A stretch of 15,879 nt of DNA from Erythrobacter sp. (GCA_003483125.1 DMWU01000042.1:1-15879), one strand, 5' to 3'. Positions 7,943 through 15,879 are shown, counted from the stretch's first letter. Translations and numbers: made by a program. Notes: a model not told the origin generated them from the sequence alone.

Positions 7943-8082
7943 GTGCGAAAAGATCATACTTTATTGCGTTTTATGCAACTGACTTGCAGCGGCCAATTAT
8001 GCCATTTTTGCATTATATTCCTGTATGATAGATACGATCAAACGCTCAAGGGCTGCCGAGAGAGCTGCAGGCCAAATGCAAA
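7938..8082. promoter_or_regulatory. AT-rich sco leader with TGCAA/TTGCA repeats
   Basis: This gene-free stretch before the sco operon is AT-richer than its surroundings from about 7930 to 8036. TGCAA occurs at 7938-7942, 7974-7978 and 8077-8081, and TTGCA at 7984-7988 and 8008-8012. The pair at 7974-7988 is an inverted repeat with a 5-base spacer and looks like an operator. No clear -35/-10 pair for scoA was found. The rest, to 8158, shows nothing recognisable. Confidence 0.35.
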
Positions 8083-8158
8083 TTTCTGGGCAATCTGACT
8101 GGTGACTCGCAGCGCATGAATGTCTAATCCATGCTCAGCATCTGAAATCGGAATTGCC

Positions 8159-8866
8159 ATGAACAAACTCTATCCTAATGCCAATGCAGCCCTCGATGGA
8201 CTGCTTCACGACAATATGCTGATCGCTAGCGGAGGGTTTGGCCTTTGCGGCATCCCAGAGCGCATACTTGATGCGATCCGCAATAGCGGGGTGAAGGGGC
8301 TCACCTTTGCCAGCAACAACGCCGGAATTGACAATGAAGGTATCGGCAAGCTGCTACGCACCCGCCAGGTCAAGAAAATGATCAGCTCCTATGTCGGCGA
8401 GAACAAGGAGTTCGAACGACAGTTCCTCTCAGGCGAACTGGAGGTTGAATTTTGCCCCCAAGGCACCTTGGCGGAACGGATGCGGGCCGGCGGCGCAGGA
8501 ATCCCCGGCTTCTACACCAAGACCGGTGTTGGCACGCAGGTGGCCGAGGGCAAGGAAGTGAAGGAATTTGATGGTGAGGATTATATCCTGGAACGCGGGA
8601 TCTTCGCCGACCTGTCGATTGTGAAAGCATGGAAGGCTGACGAGACTGGCAACCTGGTGTTCCGCAAGACTGCACGCAATTTCAACTTGCCAGCCGCGAC
8701 CTGCGGGAAGACCTGCGTGGTCGAGGTTGAAGAGATAGTCCCTATCGGATCGCTAGATCCTGACTGCATCCACCTGCCGGGCGTCTATGTCCAGCGTATG
8801 ATCGTGGGTGCGCCTTACGACAAGAAGATCGAATTCAAGACCGTTCGCGAGAGCGCCAGCGCCTGA
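8159..8866 (+). CDS. scoA: 3-oxoacid CoA-transferase subunit A
   Basis: A 235-aa cytosolic alpha subunit of a succinyl-CoA:3-oxoacid-type CoA-transferase. With ScoB it moves CoA from succinyl-CoA (or a related donor) to acetoacetate or another 3-oxoacid, for ketone-body use or PHB-linked metabolism. The family signature ASGGFGLCGIPE is at about residues 23-34. Other strong matches are SNNAGIDNEGIG, SSYVGENKEFERQ, GTLAERMRAGGAGIPGFYT and the FRKTARNFN segment. The start at 8159 gives the usual subunit length and has a GGA six bases upstream. An in-frame ATG at 8120 would add 13 residues unlike the family N-terminus. The stop codon overlaps the next gene's ATG by one base (TGATG), which implies translational coupling. 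The exact substrate cannot be read from sequence alone. Confidence 0.93.
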   Translation: MNKLYPNANAALDGLLHDNMLIASGGFGLCGIPERILDAIRNSGVKGLTFASNNAGIDNEGIGKLLRTRQVKKMISSYVGENKEFERQFLSGELEVEFCPQGTLAERMRAGGAGIPGFYTKTGVGTQVAEGKEVKEFDGEDYILERGIFADLSIVKAWKADETGNLVFRKTARNFNLPAATCGKTCVVEVEEIVPIGSLDPDCIHLPGVYVQRMIVGAPYDKKIEFKTVRESASA

Positions 8867-9657
8867 TGATGCGGCACTCATCCCGGCTTGCCCTGTTGCC
8901 TGTTACAGCATTGGCGCTGAATGGGTGTATCGCGGCAGCCCTGCCAGCACTTGCTGGTGGGGCGATTCTGAATTCGGGTGGTTCCGGCAGTTCATCGACA
9001 GAGAGAACTACGGCTAACCCAGTCGATAAGAGTTCGCCCCTGGAACGGGGCATAGCTCCGTCCGCTGTGGATGCCGAACTCGGCGCTCATCCTGCTTTGA
9101 ATGAGGGGTTCGCGAGCTTCGCGCAGTTTGCGCGAGAGAAAGTCACCTCTGTCAAAATCGACCGCGATGAGCGCTCAGCAATGCTGCTGAACCCTGGCAT
9201 GCTCGATGGCGAACGGGCGCGATGCAACGACCTGCCCCCTGCCGTATTGATCGACCTGGATGACGGGGACGAAGCTTTCGCCCTGCATGACGCATATCTC
9301 TCAGCTCCTAGGCTTGGATCTGACTTGGAGGGTCTGCGGGACAGCGGCATTATTGTAGGTTGGGTTTCAGCTACCAATATCGATCATATCGGCGCGATCA
9401 GATACGCCCTTTCGCAGTCCGGACTTGATCCTGCAGGCAACGATCAGCTGTTGCTGATGAAACATCCGGACGAACGCAAGCAAACTCGCCGCGAAGAATT
9501 TGGCAAGTCGCATTGCATCATTGCCATAGCAGGCGACAGGCTTGTCGATTTCGACGAATTGTTTCTTTTTCTTATAAACTCTGATGCGGCCAAGCCGCTC
9601 GAAGCCCTGGTGGGTGACGGGTGGTTCATCACGCCGTTGGCATTGACCAAACAATAG
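8866..9657 (+). CDS. HAD-like acid-phosphatase-type putative lipoprotein
   Basis: A 263-aa exported protein lying between the two CoA-transferase genes. Residues 1-20 are a signal sequence ending LNG before Cys21, a usable but unusual lipobox (Asn at -2). A Gly/Ser/Thr-rich linker (about 31-50) follows. The main domain resembles HAD subfamily IIIB phosphatases, such as lipoprotein e(P4): motif I VLID130LD132DG, motif II VSATN (167-171), a Lys/Arg stretch [14 protein letters not shown] (198-211) and motif IV AGD224RLVD228FDELF. The usual Thr after the second motif I Asp region is not present (DLDDG instead of DxDxT), so activity may be altered. Its ATG overlaps the scoA stop by one base, and scoB starts 13 bases after it, so it is part of the operon. 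A second ATG (8869) is possible. Substrate unknown. Confidence 0.68.
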   Translation: MMRHSSRLALLPVTALALNGCIAAALPALAGGAILNSGGSGSSSTERTTANPVDKSSPLERGIAPSAVDAELGAHPALNEGFASFAQFAREKVTSVKIDRDERSAMLLNPGMLDGERARCNDLPPAVLIDLDDGDEAFALHDAYLSAPRLGSDLEGLRDSGIIVGWVSATNIDHIGAIRYALSQSGLDPAGNDQLLLMKHPDERKQTRREEFGKSHCIIAIAGDRLVDFDELFLFLINSDAAKPLEALVGDGWFITPLALTKQ

Positions 9658-9670
9658 GATTTTTAAGCTG

Positions 9671-10327
9671 ATGTCTGAAGAAAGATACGGTTGGACACGC
9701 GACGAAATGGCAGCGCGTGCTGCGCAAGAGCTGGAAGACGGCTATTACGTAAATCTTGGCATTGGCATTCCCACCTTGGTGGCGAACCATATCCCGGAAG
9801 GCATGCATGTGACGCTGCAAAGCGAGAACGGCATGCTCGGCATCGGCCCCTTCCCTTATAAGGACGAGGTCGATCCCGACCTGATCAATGCCGGCAAGCA
9901 GACCATTAGCGAACTGCCGCATTCCGCCTATTTCGATAGCGCAGCCAGCTTCGCCATGATCCGCGGCGGCCATATCGACCTGACCGTTCTGGGGGCAATG
10001 GAAGTGGCGGAAAACGGAGACATCGCGAACTGGATGATCCCAGGCAAGATGATCAAGGGCATGGGCGGCGCGATGGACCTTGTCGCAGGCGTCAAGAAAA
10101 TCATCGTCGTAATGGATCACACCAGCAAGGCTGGTGATCCCAAGTTCATTCCCGAATGCACCCTGCCGCTCACAGGCAAGAACGTGATCGACATGATCAT
10201 CACCAATCTTGGCGTGTTCCACCGGCCAGATCATAGCAGCCCGTTTCGCCTGATCGAACTGGCACCGGGCGTAACAGCAGACGAAATCGCGGCCAGCACC
10301 AGCGCGGAATACGAGGTTGCGCTATAA
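9671..10327 (+). CDS. scoB: 3-oxoacid CoA-transferase subunit B
   Basis: The 218-aa cytosolic beta subunit that carries the catalytic glutamate of the two-subunit CoA-transferase. The active-site motif is S51-E52-N53-G54 within [12 protein letters not shown]; Glu52 should form the CoA thioester. [15 protein letters not shown] (about 28-42), [22 protein letters not shown] and [13 protein letters not shown] are strongly conserved in the family. The length is normal and no defect is seen. An AGGA lies rather far (about 11 bases) upstream of this start, so translation may depend on readthrough from the preceding gene. Its stop codon overlaps the strong ribosome site of the 39-codon ORF that follows. 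Confidence 0.95.
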   Translation: MSEERYGWTRDEMAARAAQELEDGYYVNLGIGIPTLVANHIPEGMHVTLQSENGMLGIGPFPYKDEVDPDLINAGKQTISELPHSAYFDSAASFAMIRGGHIDLTVLGAMEVAENGDIANWMIPGKMIKGMGGAMDLVAGVKKIIVVMDHTSKAGDPKFIPECTLPLTGKNVIDMIITNLGVFHRPDHSSPFRLIELAPGVTADEIAASTSAEYEVAL

Positions 10328-10336
10328 GGAGGTGCC
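10326..10336 (+). promoter_or_regulatory. Strong Shine-Dalgarno site of the 39-codon ORF
   Basis: AAGGAGGTG (10326-10334) is the best ribosome site in the window. It overlaps the last two bases of the scoB TAA and sits four bases (after GGAGG) from the ATG at 10337. This argues that the short ORF is translated and coupled to scoB. Confidence 0.75.
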
Positions 10337-10456
10337 ATGTGGTTCGACACGCCTCGCAATGATAACACCCCGCTTACCGGGTTAAAGGTATTGGAGCTCG
10401 CGCTCGACAGGCCTTCACCCTTTTTGGGAGAGGACAATCCGGAAGGCGAAAGCTAG
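10337..10456 (+). CDS. 39-aa ORF, CaiB-like start or remnant
   Basis: An ORF of 39 codons directly after scoB, with a near-consensus ribosome site. Residues 12-22 (PLTGLKVLELA) look like the first strand of family III (CaiB/BaiF) CoA-transferases, whose N-termini commonly read PLxGLxVLxLxxxxxGPF. Here the following residues, LDRPSPFLG, keep part of that pattern, and the chain then ends acidic (GEDNPEGES). There is no room for the rest of such an enzyme, because metK's stop on the other strand lies 16 bases beyond. It is therefore either the surviving 5' end of a lost CoA-transferase gene or a small protein in its own right. No signal peptide or membrane segment is present. The resemblance is short and could be chance. 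Confidence 0.6.
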   Translation: MWFDTPRNDNTPLTGLKVLELALDRPSPFLGEDNPEGES

Positions 10457-10472
10457 CCCGATCCATAAAGGA

Positions 10473-11681
10473 TCAAACAAGCGCTGCTTTCAGGTCTTCT
10501 ACAAGATCAGTGCGTTCCCAGGGGAAGTAGTCGCCCTCAGCCTTGCGTCCGAAATGCCCATAGGCGGCAGTCTTGCGATAGATCGGCTTGTTAAGGCCTA
10601 GATGCGTCCTTATACCGCGCGGCGTGAGTCCCCCCAGCTTTTTAATCGACGCAATCGCCGCCTCAAGCTGCTCGTCGCCAACCACTCCTGTCTCATGCGT
10701 ATCAACATAGATCGAGAGAGGACGCGAAACGCCAATGGCATAGGCAAGCTGGATTGTGCATCGCTTCGCCAGCCCGGCTGCGACAATGTTCTTGGCAAGA
10801 TAGCGCGCGATATAGGCTGCAGATCGATCGACCTTGGTCGGATCCTTGCCGCTGAATGCGCCGCCGCCATGCGGAGCCGCGCCACCATAGGTGTCGACAA
10901 TGATCTTGCGCCCGGTCAGCCCAGCATCGCCATCTGGTCCGCCGATCTCAAAGCTGCCGGTGGGATTGATATACCAGATTGTCTCATCGCTAAGTAGTTC
11001 GGCAGGAAGAACAGCAGCAACCGCCTGCCTTACATAAGCTTTCAGTTCCGCTTCCTTGTCGCCTTCGTCATAACCCGGAGCATGCTGGGTCGAGACGACT
11101 ATCGTGGTGCAAGCAACAGGCTTTCCATCGCGATAGCGAAGCGTCACCTGGCTCTTGGCATCAGGTTCAAGAAAAGGCGCTGCACCCGAGTGGCGATCAG
11201 CCGCCAAGCGCTCCAGGATCTTGTGACTGTAATCGAGCGTTGCAGGCATCAAATCGGGTGTTTCATCGCAAGCGAAGCCGAACATTATGCCTTGGTCGCC
11301 CGCACCCTCATCCTTGTTGCCGCTGGCATCCACGCCTTGGGCAATATGTGCTGACTGTCCGTGCAGCTTATTCTCGAAATCCAGCGTCTTCCAGTGGAAG
11401 CCGTCCTGCTCGTATCCAATGTCGCGCACCGTATTGCGCACCGTATCTTCGATTTCGGCGAGCGCACCATCGGCCCATTCACCATCTTCATAGACACCCT
11501 TGCAACGGATCTCCCCCGCCAGCACCACTTTCTGCGTTGTAGTGAGCGTCTCGCAAGCTACGCGCGCCTCCGGATCTTTGGCGAGAAAAAGATCAACGAT
11601 TGAATCTGAAATCTGGTCAGAAACCTTGTCTGGATGGCCTTCGGAGACGCTTTCCGAAGTGAACAGGTAGTGGCTACGCAT
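10473..11681 (-). CDS. metK: S-adenosylmethionine synthetase
   Basis: A 402-aa cytosolic enzyme making S-adenosylmethionine from methionine and ATP. The N-terminal SVSEGHPDK (with His16 and Asp18) binds ATP and Mg2+. The first signature, [12 protein letters not shown], is at residues 126-137, and the phosphate-binding GGGAFSGKD is at 272-280, followed by [10 protein letters not shown]. Length and ends are as usual. AAGGG lies about six bases upstream of the start. Only 56 bases separate it from the lnt stop. That gap is too short for the known SAM riboswitch classes plus a promoter, and I see no such structure, so readthrough from lnt or a small promoter there is likely. Its 3' end converges with the sco operon. 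A short GATCC/GGATC hairpin (10460-10474) overlaps its stop but lacks a T-run. Confidence 0.97.
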   Translation of the reverse strand: MRSHYLFTSESVSEGHPDKVSDQISDSIVDLFLAKDPEARVACETLTTTQKVVLAGEIRCKGVYEDGEWADGALAEIEDTVRNTVRDIGYEQDGFHWKTLDFENKLHGQSAHIAQGVDASGNKDEGAGDQGIMFGFACDETPDLMPATLDYSHKILERLAADRHSGAAPFLEPDAKSQVTLRYRDGKPVACTTIVVSTQHAPGYDEGDKEAELKAYVRQAVAAVLPAELLSDETIWYINPTGSFEIGGPDGDAGLTGRKIIVDTYGGAAPHGGGAFSGKDPTKVDRSAAYIARYLAKNIVAAGLAKRCTIQLAYAIGVSRPLSIYVDTHETGVVGDEQLEAAIASIKKLGGLTPRGIRTHLGLNKPIYRKTAAYGHFGRKAEGDYFPWERTDLVEDLKAALV

Positions 11682-11737
11682 GAAATCCCTTGAATGTGTG
11701 GAAAGGATATAAGGAAATCTTTATGTGTTGAATTCCT

Positions 11738-13324
11738 CTAGACGCTGCTGCGCCGCATAGCAACCAAGGATAGCAGCGCAAGCAACGCTGCCCAGGCCAG
11801 AGGGAGCCAATTGCCCAATCGGGCGAACAAGGTTGGCGAGTGGGAAGGCGGAATCAGTCCGTCGAGCCTGCCTTCCCTATCACGACCGATATACGAACGC
11901 ACTACTCCGTTGGCGTCCACTACCGCGCTAATCCCGGTAGTTGTCGACCGAAGAACAGGCAGCCCCTCTTCAATTGCACGCATCCGGGCTTGCGCCAAAT
12001 GCTGTGGCGGCCCCCAGCTGCCAAACCAGCCATCGTTCGACGGGTTGAAGATGTAGTCAGGCCGGCTGCTCTGATCGATCACCTGGCCGGAGAATACGAT
12101 TTCGTAGCAGATCTGGATCCCGGCCTTTCCGAATTCCTGCAGTTGCAAAGTTTGCGGACCGGGCCCGGGAATGAAATCAATGCTGCCCGCGACCAGCCTG
12201 CGAGCTCCCAACGGCTCCAGCAACCATCGCAGAGCCAAATATTCGCCATAGGGAACCAGATGTGCCTTCGCATATCGCTCCCCCAGATTGCCCTCGCCGT
12301 CTATCGTATTGACTGCATTATATGCGCCAACTGCGCGCAGCCTCCCGTCGCGCTCACCAATCTCGAGATCGACAAGACCGGTTAGGAGCAGGGAATCGCT
12401 GCCAATCACCGTGCCAATACGCCTACGAGCGAATTCTGGATCACCCGCTGCGGTCACCCGTGAATAGTATCGCTGCGGATACCCATCCTCCAGATAGTCG
12501 GGTACTCCAGATTCAGGCCAAAGTACTAACCGCCTGCCCTCATTCCCGGGCATGGTCAGCCTTGCTGTGCGGGCAAAATGCTCCTCGAATTTGGCCGGAT
12601 TATCTATCTCTTCCTGGGGGATCAGCGGTTGTATGAGAACAAATGGAATCTCGCCCTCTTCCTGCTCTGGCGCTGGCCAATACATCAAGATTGCGAGTAT
12701 GACGCCGGTTGCCAAGAGCGAACCCCAGCGCTGCTCCCGCGCAATCGAAAATAGGCCAACCGAGATCAAGATGACCGCACCCGACAGTGCGTAGGTACCA
12801 ATCCAGGGTAGCAATACAGCAATGCCAGGCGTTTCGAAATCACCCAGCAGCATCAAGCCGAGCGGTGGCCATGGATAACCGGTAAAGACCCAGCTTCGCA
12901 GCCATTCTGTGATGATCCAGCACGCGGCGAACAAGTTTCCATAGGCGAGCGAAGCCGCCTTTGCAGCAAGCCGGTGCGTGAGATAGGCGGCAAGCGCGGG
13001 ATAGATCGCTAGGTAGGTGCAAAGTAAGGGAACGGCCAACCAGCCAAGGAAGGCTGGCATTTCTGTCTGATAGCCAAAGGCGGTGGCAATCCAGTTGTTG
13101 GCTACGGTCAAATGCGACCAGCCGAACAACCAGCCCAGAATGGAGGCCTTTTTTGCACTCGTCTCACGGCGCAGAAGGAAGATGAAGCCCGCGACGGCTA
13201 TAAGTCCCAAAGGCCAAAGGCCAAATGGGGGGAATGCACACGCTGCAACGGCACCCAGAGCAAGCGCCAGCAAGCGCGGACGATCCGCAATCTTGAGTAA
13301 ATCCGGGACCTTGTTTTCGCTCAT
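11738..13324 (-). CDS. lnt: Apolipoprotein N-acyltransferase
   Basis: A 528-aa inner-membrane enzyme that adds the third acyl chain to the N-terminal Cys of lipoproteins. Residues about 15-215 are a run of hydrophobic helices and contain FPPFGLWPLG (31-40) and TGYPWPPLG (148-156), both typical of Lnt. The periplasmic nitrilase-like domain (about 225-490) holds the catalytic triad Glu271 (WPES), Lys353 (YAKAHLVPYGEY) and Cys406 (IQICYE). A final helix spans about 503-522. The gene lies 38 bases after the DUF4167 gene and 56 bases before metK, all on the minus strand. The lnt-metK neighbourhood is common in alphaproteobacteria. The likely clients visible here are the two predicted lipoproteins of this window. 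Confidence 0.96.
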   Translation of the reverse strand: MSENKVPDLLKIADRPRLLALALGAVAACAFPPFGLWPLGLIAVAGFIFLLRRETSAKKASILGWLFGWSHLTVANNWIATAFGYQTEMPAFLGWLAVPLLCTYLAIYPALAAYLTHRLAAKAASLAYGNLFAACWIITEWLRSWVFTGYPWPPLGLMLLGDFETPGIAVLLPWIGTYALSGAVILISVGLFSIAREQRWGSLLATGVILAILMYWPAPEQEEGEIPFVLIQPLIPQEEIDNPAKFEEHFARTARLTMPGNEGRRLVLWPESGVPDYLEDGYPQRYYSRVTAAGDPEFARRRIGTVIGSDSLLLTGLVDLEIGERDGRLRAVGAYNAVNTIDGEGNLGERYAKAHLVPYGEYLALRWLLEPLGARRLVAGSIDFIPGPGPQTLQLQEFGKAGIQICYEIVFSGQVIDQSSRPDYIFNPSNDGWFGSWGPPQHLAQARMRAIEEGLPVLRSTTTGISAVVDANGVVRSYIGRDREGRLDGLIPPSHSPTLFARLGNWLPLAWAALLALLSLVAMRRSSV

Positions 13325-13340
13325 CGCAGCCCCAGACCTA

Positions 13341-13357
13341 GGCCCTAAACTCGGGCC
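13341..13357 (-). repeat. Small inverted repeat between DUF4167 gene and lnt
   Basis: GGCCC (13341-13345) and GGGCC (13353-13357) are separated by seven bases. On the minus strand no T-run follows, so it is at best a weak attenuator between the two genes. Confidence 0.3.
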
Positions 13358-13362
13358 GTCAA

Positions 13363-13998
13363 TCAGCCAATCGCCTGAACGCCACCTTCGCCTTCATCGC
13401 TTTCGCTTTTCGGCTTGCGACGACGCGGACGCTTTTCTTCGACCAACGGGCCGCTATCGCCTTCATCCGCGCTGATGGCCGGCGGAAGAACCGATGCGTC
13501 GATCTCGCCATTGCCGTCTTGCACAGCTTCGCTTGGCTTACGGCGGGGGCGCCTTGGTTTGGCTTCCTTGGCCGATCCATGCTCGCCATCATCAATAGCT
13601 TCGCGTTCGGCACCACGCTCGCCCTCAGCCTCTCGCCGCTCGTCAGGGCCCCAGCCATGACGCCCGCGACAACGATCATCACGATCTTCGCGCTCGCCGA
13701 TTTCACTGCCGCCATCATCGCCAGACTGTTCACGCTCTTCAGCGCGCTTGGCACGGGCCTCTTCCTGACGTGCCTTATTGTCGGCGATCACGCGAAAATA
13801 GTGATCGGCGAATTGCAGGTAATACTCAGCCTGCACACGGTCGCCATTATGCTGTGCGTCCTGAGCGAGCTTCTTGTATTTGTCGAGCAATTGCGGAGCA
13901 TTTCCGCGCGCACGACTATCGATGCGGTTGAGCGCGTTGCCACCGCCCTGATTGCGATTGCCGCGGCCTCGGCGGCGATTACTACGATTACTATTCAA
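13363..13998 (-). CDS. DUF4167 domain protein, probable TTG start
   Basis: A 211-aa protein. It opens with a basic low-complexity stretch (NSNRSNRRRGRGNRNQGG) and then has the DUF4167 core: IDSRARGNAPQLLDKYKKLAQD followed by GDRVQAEYYLQFADHYFRVIADN (about residues 25-75). The rest is a long disordered tail rich in Arg, Lys, Glu and Asp with several RRPRRK and RPRRRK clusters, suggesting nucleic-acid or ribosome contact. The start is inferred: TTG at 13998 has AAGGAAG eight bases upstream and gives the family's usual N-terminus. The only ATG in this frame (14085) would add 29 unfamiliar residues and sits in a hairpin. It lies downstream of prfA-prmC, a conserved alphaproteobacterial arrangement. 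The domain's function is not established. Confidence 0.85.
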   Translation of the reverse strand: MNSNRSNRRRGRGNRNQGGGNALNRIDSRARGNAPQLLDKYKKLAQDAQHNGDRVQAEYYLQFADHYFRVIADNKARQEEARAKRAEEREQSGDDGGSEIGEREDRDDRCRGRHGWGPDERREAEGERGAEREAIDDGEHGSAKEAKPRRPRRKPSEAVQDGNGEIDASVLPPAISADEGDSGPLVEEKRPRRRKPKSESDEGEGGVQAIG

Positions 13999-14006
13999 GG
14001 AGAGTT

Positions 14007-14013
14007 CTTCCTT
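14007..14013 (-). promoter_or_regulatory. Ribosome site deciding the DUF4167 TTG start
   Basis: On the minus strand AAGGAAG (14013 down to 14007) lies eight bases before TTG 13998. The upstream in-frame ATG at 14085 has no comparable site, which favours the TTG. Confidence 0.55.
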
Positions 14014-14074
14014 TTTCGTGACCCCGCGCAATTCCCATATTGCTGCACGTTGGCCATCTGACCCCTTGCCACAT

Positions 14075-14092
14075 GCACTGCGCATGCAGTGC
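14075..14092. repeat. Inverted repeat in the DUF4167 leader
   Basis: GCACTGC (14075-14081) and GCAGTGC (14086-14092) are separated by four bases. The whole interval between the prmC stop and the TTG start is 254 bp. Besides this hairpin it shows no ORF of note, no clear promoter pair and no terminator with a T-run. Confidence 0.45.
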
Positions 14093-14252
14093 GCCCAAAT
14101 CTCGACTTATTGACGGCCTTTAAACACCGCCACACAGTAAAAATCTGGAATTTGGTTCAATGATCGGCGTTTCAATTGCAGACCAGAGACCTGATTCGGG
14201 GGTAGCGGCCCACATCCGGTTTGCCAAGCCCAAATACGTATGTTGGCCCCAT

Positions 14253-15077
14253 CTATCTCTTGAGGATTAGGCCGCGCGAACGCCCGCCCAGATCGAGCCG
14301 GACTTCTGCTTCAAAGCCTGCACTTCTGGAGATTTCTGATACGTTTTCACCCTGTTGGTAACCAATCTCGAGTATTGCCACACCATCATCGGTAAGCAAA
14401 TCGGGCAATTGCGGGACTATCATCTGATAATCATCCAGCCCCTCAGTTCCTGCAAAAAGCGCTGCCGTTGGCTCAAATTGACGCACATCAGGCGAAAGAT
14501 CCGCCGATTCTTCGACATATGGCGGATTACACAGGATAATTTCGAATCTGCCGAGATCGTCTGCCCAACGGGGCTCATGCCAATTGCGCTTTAGCATCCT
14601 GGCGCGATTACCAATGCCAAGGCGTCGGGCATTAAGCGCGGCAACCTGCAGGGCATCCATGCTTGAATCGATGCCAACGCCCTCAATCCCAGCTCTCTCC
14701 ACAAGAAGGGTCAATAACAAAGCGCCCGATCCGGTACCCATGTCGAGCGCGCGACCTTCGCGCGGCGCCAGCTCTAGCGCCGCCTCAATGATCGTTTCGC
14801 TATCGCTGCGCGGGATCAGTACCGAAGCGTTTACATAGAAATCCCGGCCATAAAACTCGGCCCGTTCGATAATATAGGCGACCGGTTCATGCCGGGCTCG
14901 TCGGGCTATCATAAGTTCGAAATCCGCAGGAACGCTTGCTTCCTGGTGGCGCAGCAGCATCTCACTGCGGCTAACCCGCAATGCTTGTGCCATCAGCAAT
15001 TCGGCATCAAGCCGCGCTGTATCGCTTGTTTCCGAAAGTCGCTCTGTAGCTTGCCTGATTGCGGCAGCGACGTTCAC
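14253..15077 (-). CDS. prmC: Peptide chain release factor N5-glutamine methyltransferase
   Basis: A 274-aa cytosolic methyltransferase (formerly HemK) that methylates the glutamine of the GGQ motif in RF1 and RF2, improving termination. The N-terminal helical domain (about 1-75) binds the release factor. The Rossmann domain has the SAM-binding motif [15 protein letters not shown] (residues about 114-128) and the catalytic NPPYVEES (184-191), whose NPPY contacts the substrate glutamine. It ends with the usual strand region [11 protein letters not shown]. The start is GTG at 15077, and it overlaps the prfA stop as GTGA, so the modifying enzyme and its substrate are translationally coupled. No defect is seen. 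Confidence 0.95.
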   Translation of the reverse strand: MNVAAAIRQATERLSETSDTARLDAELLMAQALRVSRSEMLLRHQEASVPADFELMIARRARHEPVAYIIERAEFYGRDFYVNASVLIPRSDSETIIEAALELAPREGRALDMGTGSGALLLTLLVERAGIEGVGIDSSMDALQVAALNARRLGIGNRARMLKRNWHEPRWADDLGRFEIILCNPPYVEESADLSPDVRQFEPTAALFAGTEGLDDYQMIVPQLPDLLTDDGVAILEIGYQQGENVSEISRSAGFEAEVRLDLGGRSRGLILKR

Positions 15078-15879
15078 TCGCTCATCGCGGCAAGGCGCTT
15101 TGCCTCGTCCTCGGCCGTGAGTGCATCGACCAGTTGCCCCAGCCCAGGCCCGGCGAGTATCTCATCGAGCTTGTGAAGTGTCAGCCCGATACGATGGTCT
15201 GTCACACGCCCTTGTGGGAAGTTATAGGTGCGAATCCGCTCACTACGATCGCCCGAACCGACCATGGCCTTGCGCGTCGCCGCCTCTTCACCTTGCGCCT
15301 CATCGCGCATCTTTTCAAAGAGCCGCGCACGAAGCACCTGCATCGCCTTTGCGCGGTTCTTGTGCTGGCTACGCTCATCCTGCTGGGTCACTACAAGGCC
15401 GCTGGGCAAGTGAGTGATGCGCACTGCAGAATCGGTGGTGTTGACGTGCTGCCCGCCTGCGCCGCTGGCGCGATAAATATCGATCTTTAGATCCTTGTCA
15501 TCGATCTGGACATCGACCTCGTCAGGCTCTGGCAAAACCGCGACAGTTGCCGCCGAGGTATGGATGCGCCCACCGCTCTCAGTCACCGGAACACGTTGCA
15601 CGCGGTGAACGCCACTCTCGAACTTCAGCTTGGCGAAGACGCCCTGCCCGCGGACATTTGCGACGATTTCCTTGAAGCCGCCTACCTCGCTGGCATTCAT
15701 GCTGACCGGCTCGACCTTCCAGCCCTGCTCGGCAGCAAATCGCTCATACATGCGGTAGAGATCGCCAGCGAATAGCGCGGCCTCATCACCGCCTGTCCCC
15801 GCGCGGATTTCGAGCATTGCGGGGCGCGCGTCAGACGCATCCTTTGGCAGCATGGCAACGGCAAGCTTGCGCTCTGCCT
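15074..15879 (-). CDS. prfA: Peptide chain release factor 1, 5' end off-window
   Basis: Cytosolic factor that reads UAA and UAG stop codons and triggers peptide release. The frame is open to the right edge, where [19 protein letters not shown] precedes the conserved [23 protein letters not shown]. About 90 N-terminal residues of the usual 360 are therefore missing, and 267 are visible. The catalytic loop is [20 protein letters not shown] with the GGQ intact. The loop that precedes it is [20 protein letters not shown]. The arrangement [26 protein letters not shown] includes the RF1-type codon-recognition region (the PVT, equal to the PxT motif), which separates it from RF2 (SPF). It is the first visible gene of the minus-strand block and overlaps prmC by four bases. 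Confidence 0.97.
   Translation of the reverse strand, partial: AERKLAVAMLPKDASDARPAMLEIRAGTGGDEAALFAGDLYRMYERFAAEQGWKVEPVSMNASEVGGFKEIVANVRGQGVFAKLKFESGVHRVQRVPVTESGGRIHTSAATVAVLPEPDEVDVQIDDKDLKIDIYRASGAGGQHVNTTDSAVRITHLPSGLVVTQQDERSQHKNRAKAMQVLRARLFEKMRDEAQGEEAATRKAMVGSGDRSERIRTYNFPQGRVTDHRIGLTLHKLDEILAGPGLGQLVDALTAEDEAKRLAAMSE

Noticed and set aside
7772..7957. 61-aa minus-strand open frame across the mscS stop and sRNA region
   Set aside because: A strong leftward terminator lies within it, so a full transcript is unlikely, and the composition is not protein-like.
8120..8158. Upstream ATG start for scoA
   Set aside because: It adds 13 residues not typical of the family and has a weaker ribosome site than 8159.
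10460..10474. GATCC/GGATC hairpin as a bidirectional terminator between the sco operon and metK
   Set aside because: The stem is only five base pairs and has no T-run on either strand.
11682..11737. SAM riboswitch before metK
   Set aside because: The gap is only 56 bases, also needs the ribosome site, and shows no aptamer-like stems.

Overview
The window looks like a core chromosomal stretch of an alphaproteobacterium, most likely order Sphingomonadales (Erythrobacter-like). This is an inference from three things: the GroEL sequence and its GGM-type tail, the prfA-prmC-DUF4167 gene order, and the host-attachment (baeRF-type) protein. Base composition is moderately GC-rich and even. I see no transposase, integrase, phage gene, tRNA, rRNA or CRISPR array.

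Layout, left to right. (1) The 3' 517 codons of groEL, closed by a strong intrinsic terminator, then a small host-attachment/baeRF-family protein and a secreted class-A-beta-lactamase-fold serine hydrolase, all on +. (2) A single minus-strand gene for a tiny, very acidic Ala/Glu lipoprotein with its own terminator. It converges on the hydrolase gene, and a cluster of TTGGCC/GGCCAA palindromes lies between them. (3) polA (full-length DNA polymerase I with all three activities) and an MscS-type channel gene on +. (4) A gene-poor interval of about 330 bp. It holds a leftward intrinsic terminator with no protein gene to serve, preceded by a CU-rich segment, a small hairpin and a plausible promoter: the signature of a short minus-strand sRNA. 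(5) A + operon for a two-subunit 3-oxoacid CoA-transferase. Its A and B genes are separated by a HAD-like lipoprotein gene coupled to scoA, and scoB is followed by a 39-codon ORF with a near-perfect Shine-Dalgarno sequence. (6) A minus-strand block read from the right edge: prfA (5' end off-window), prmC, a DUF4167 protein, lnt and metK. metK converges on the sco operon.

Functional links: prfA and prmC overlap by four bases, and PrmC methylates the GGQ glutamine of RF1. Lnt N-acylates lipoproteins, and two putative lipoproteins lie in this window. ScoA and ScoB would form one ketone-body/3-oxoacid CoA-transfer enzyme. The points most worth a second look are the candidate sRNA, the lipoprotein gene that splits scoA from scoB, the 39-aa ORF whose middle resembles the start of family III (CaiB/BaiF) CoA-transferases, and the serine hydrolase without the class A deacylation glutamate.
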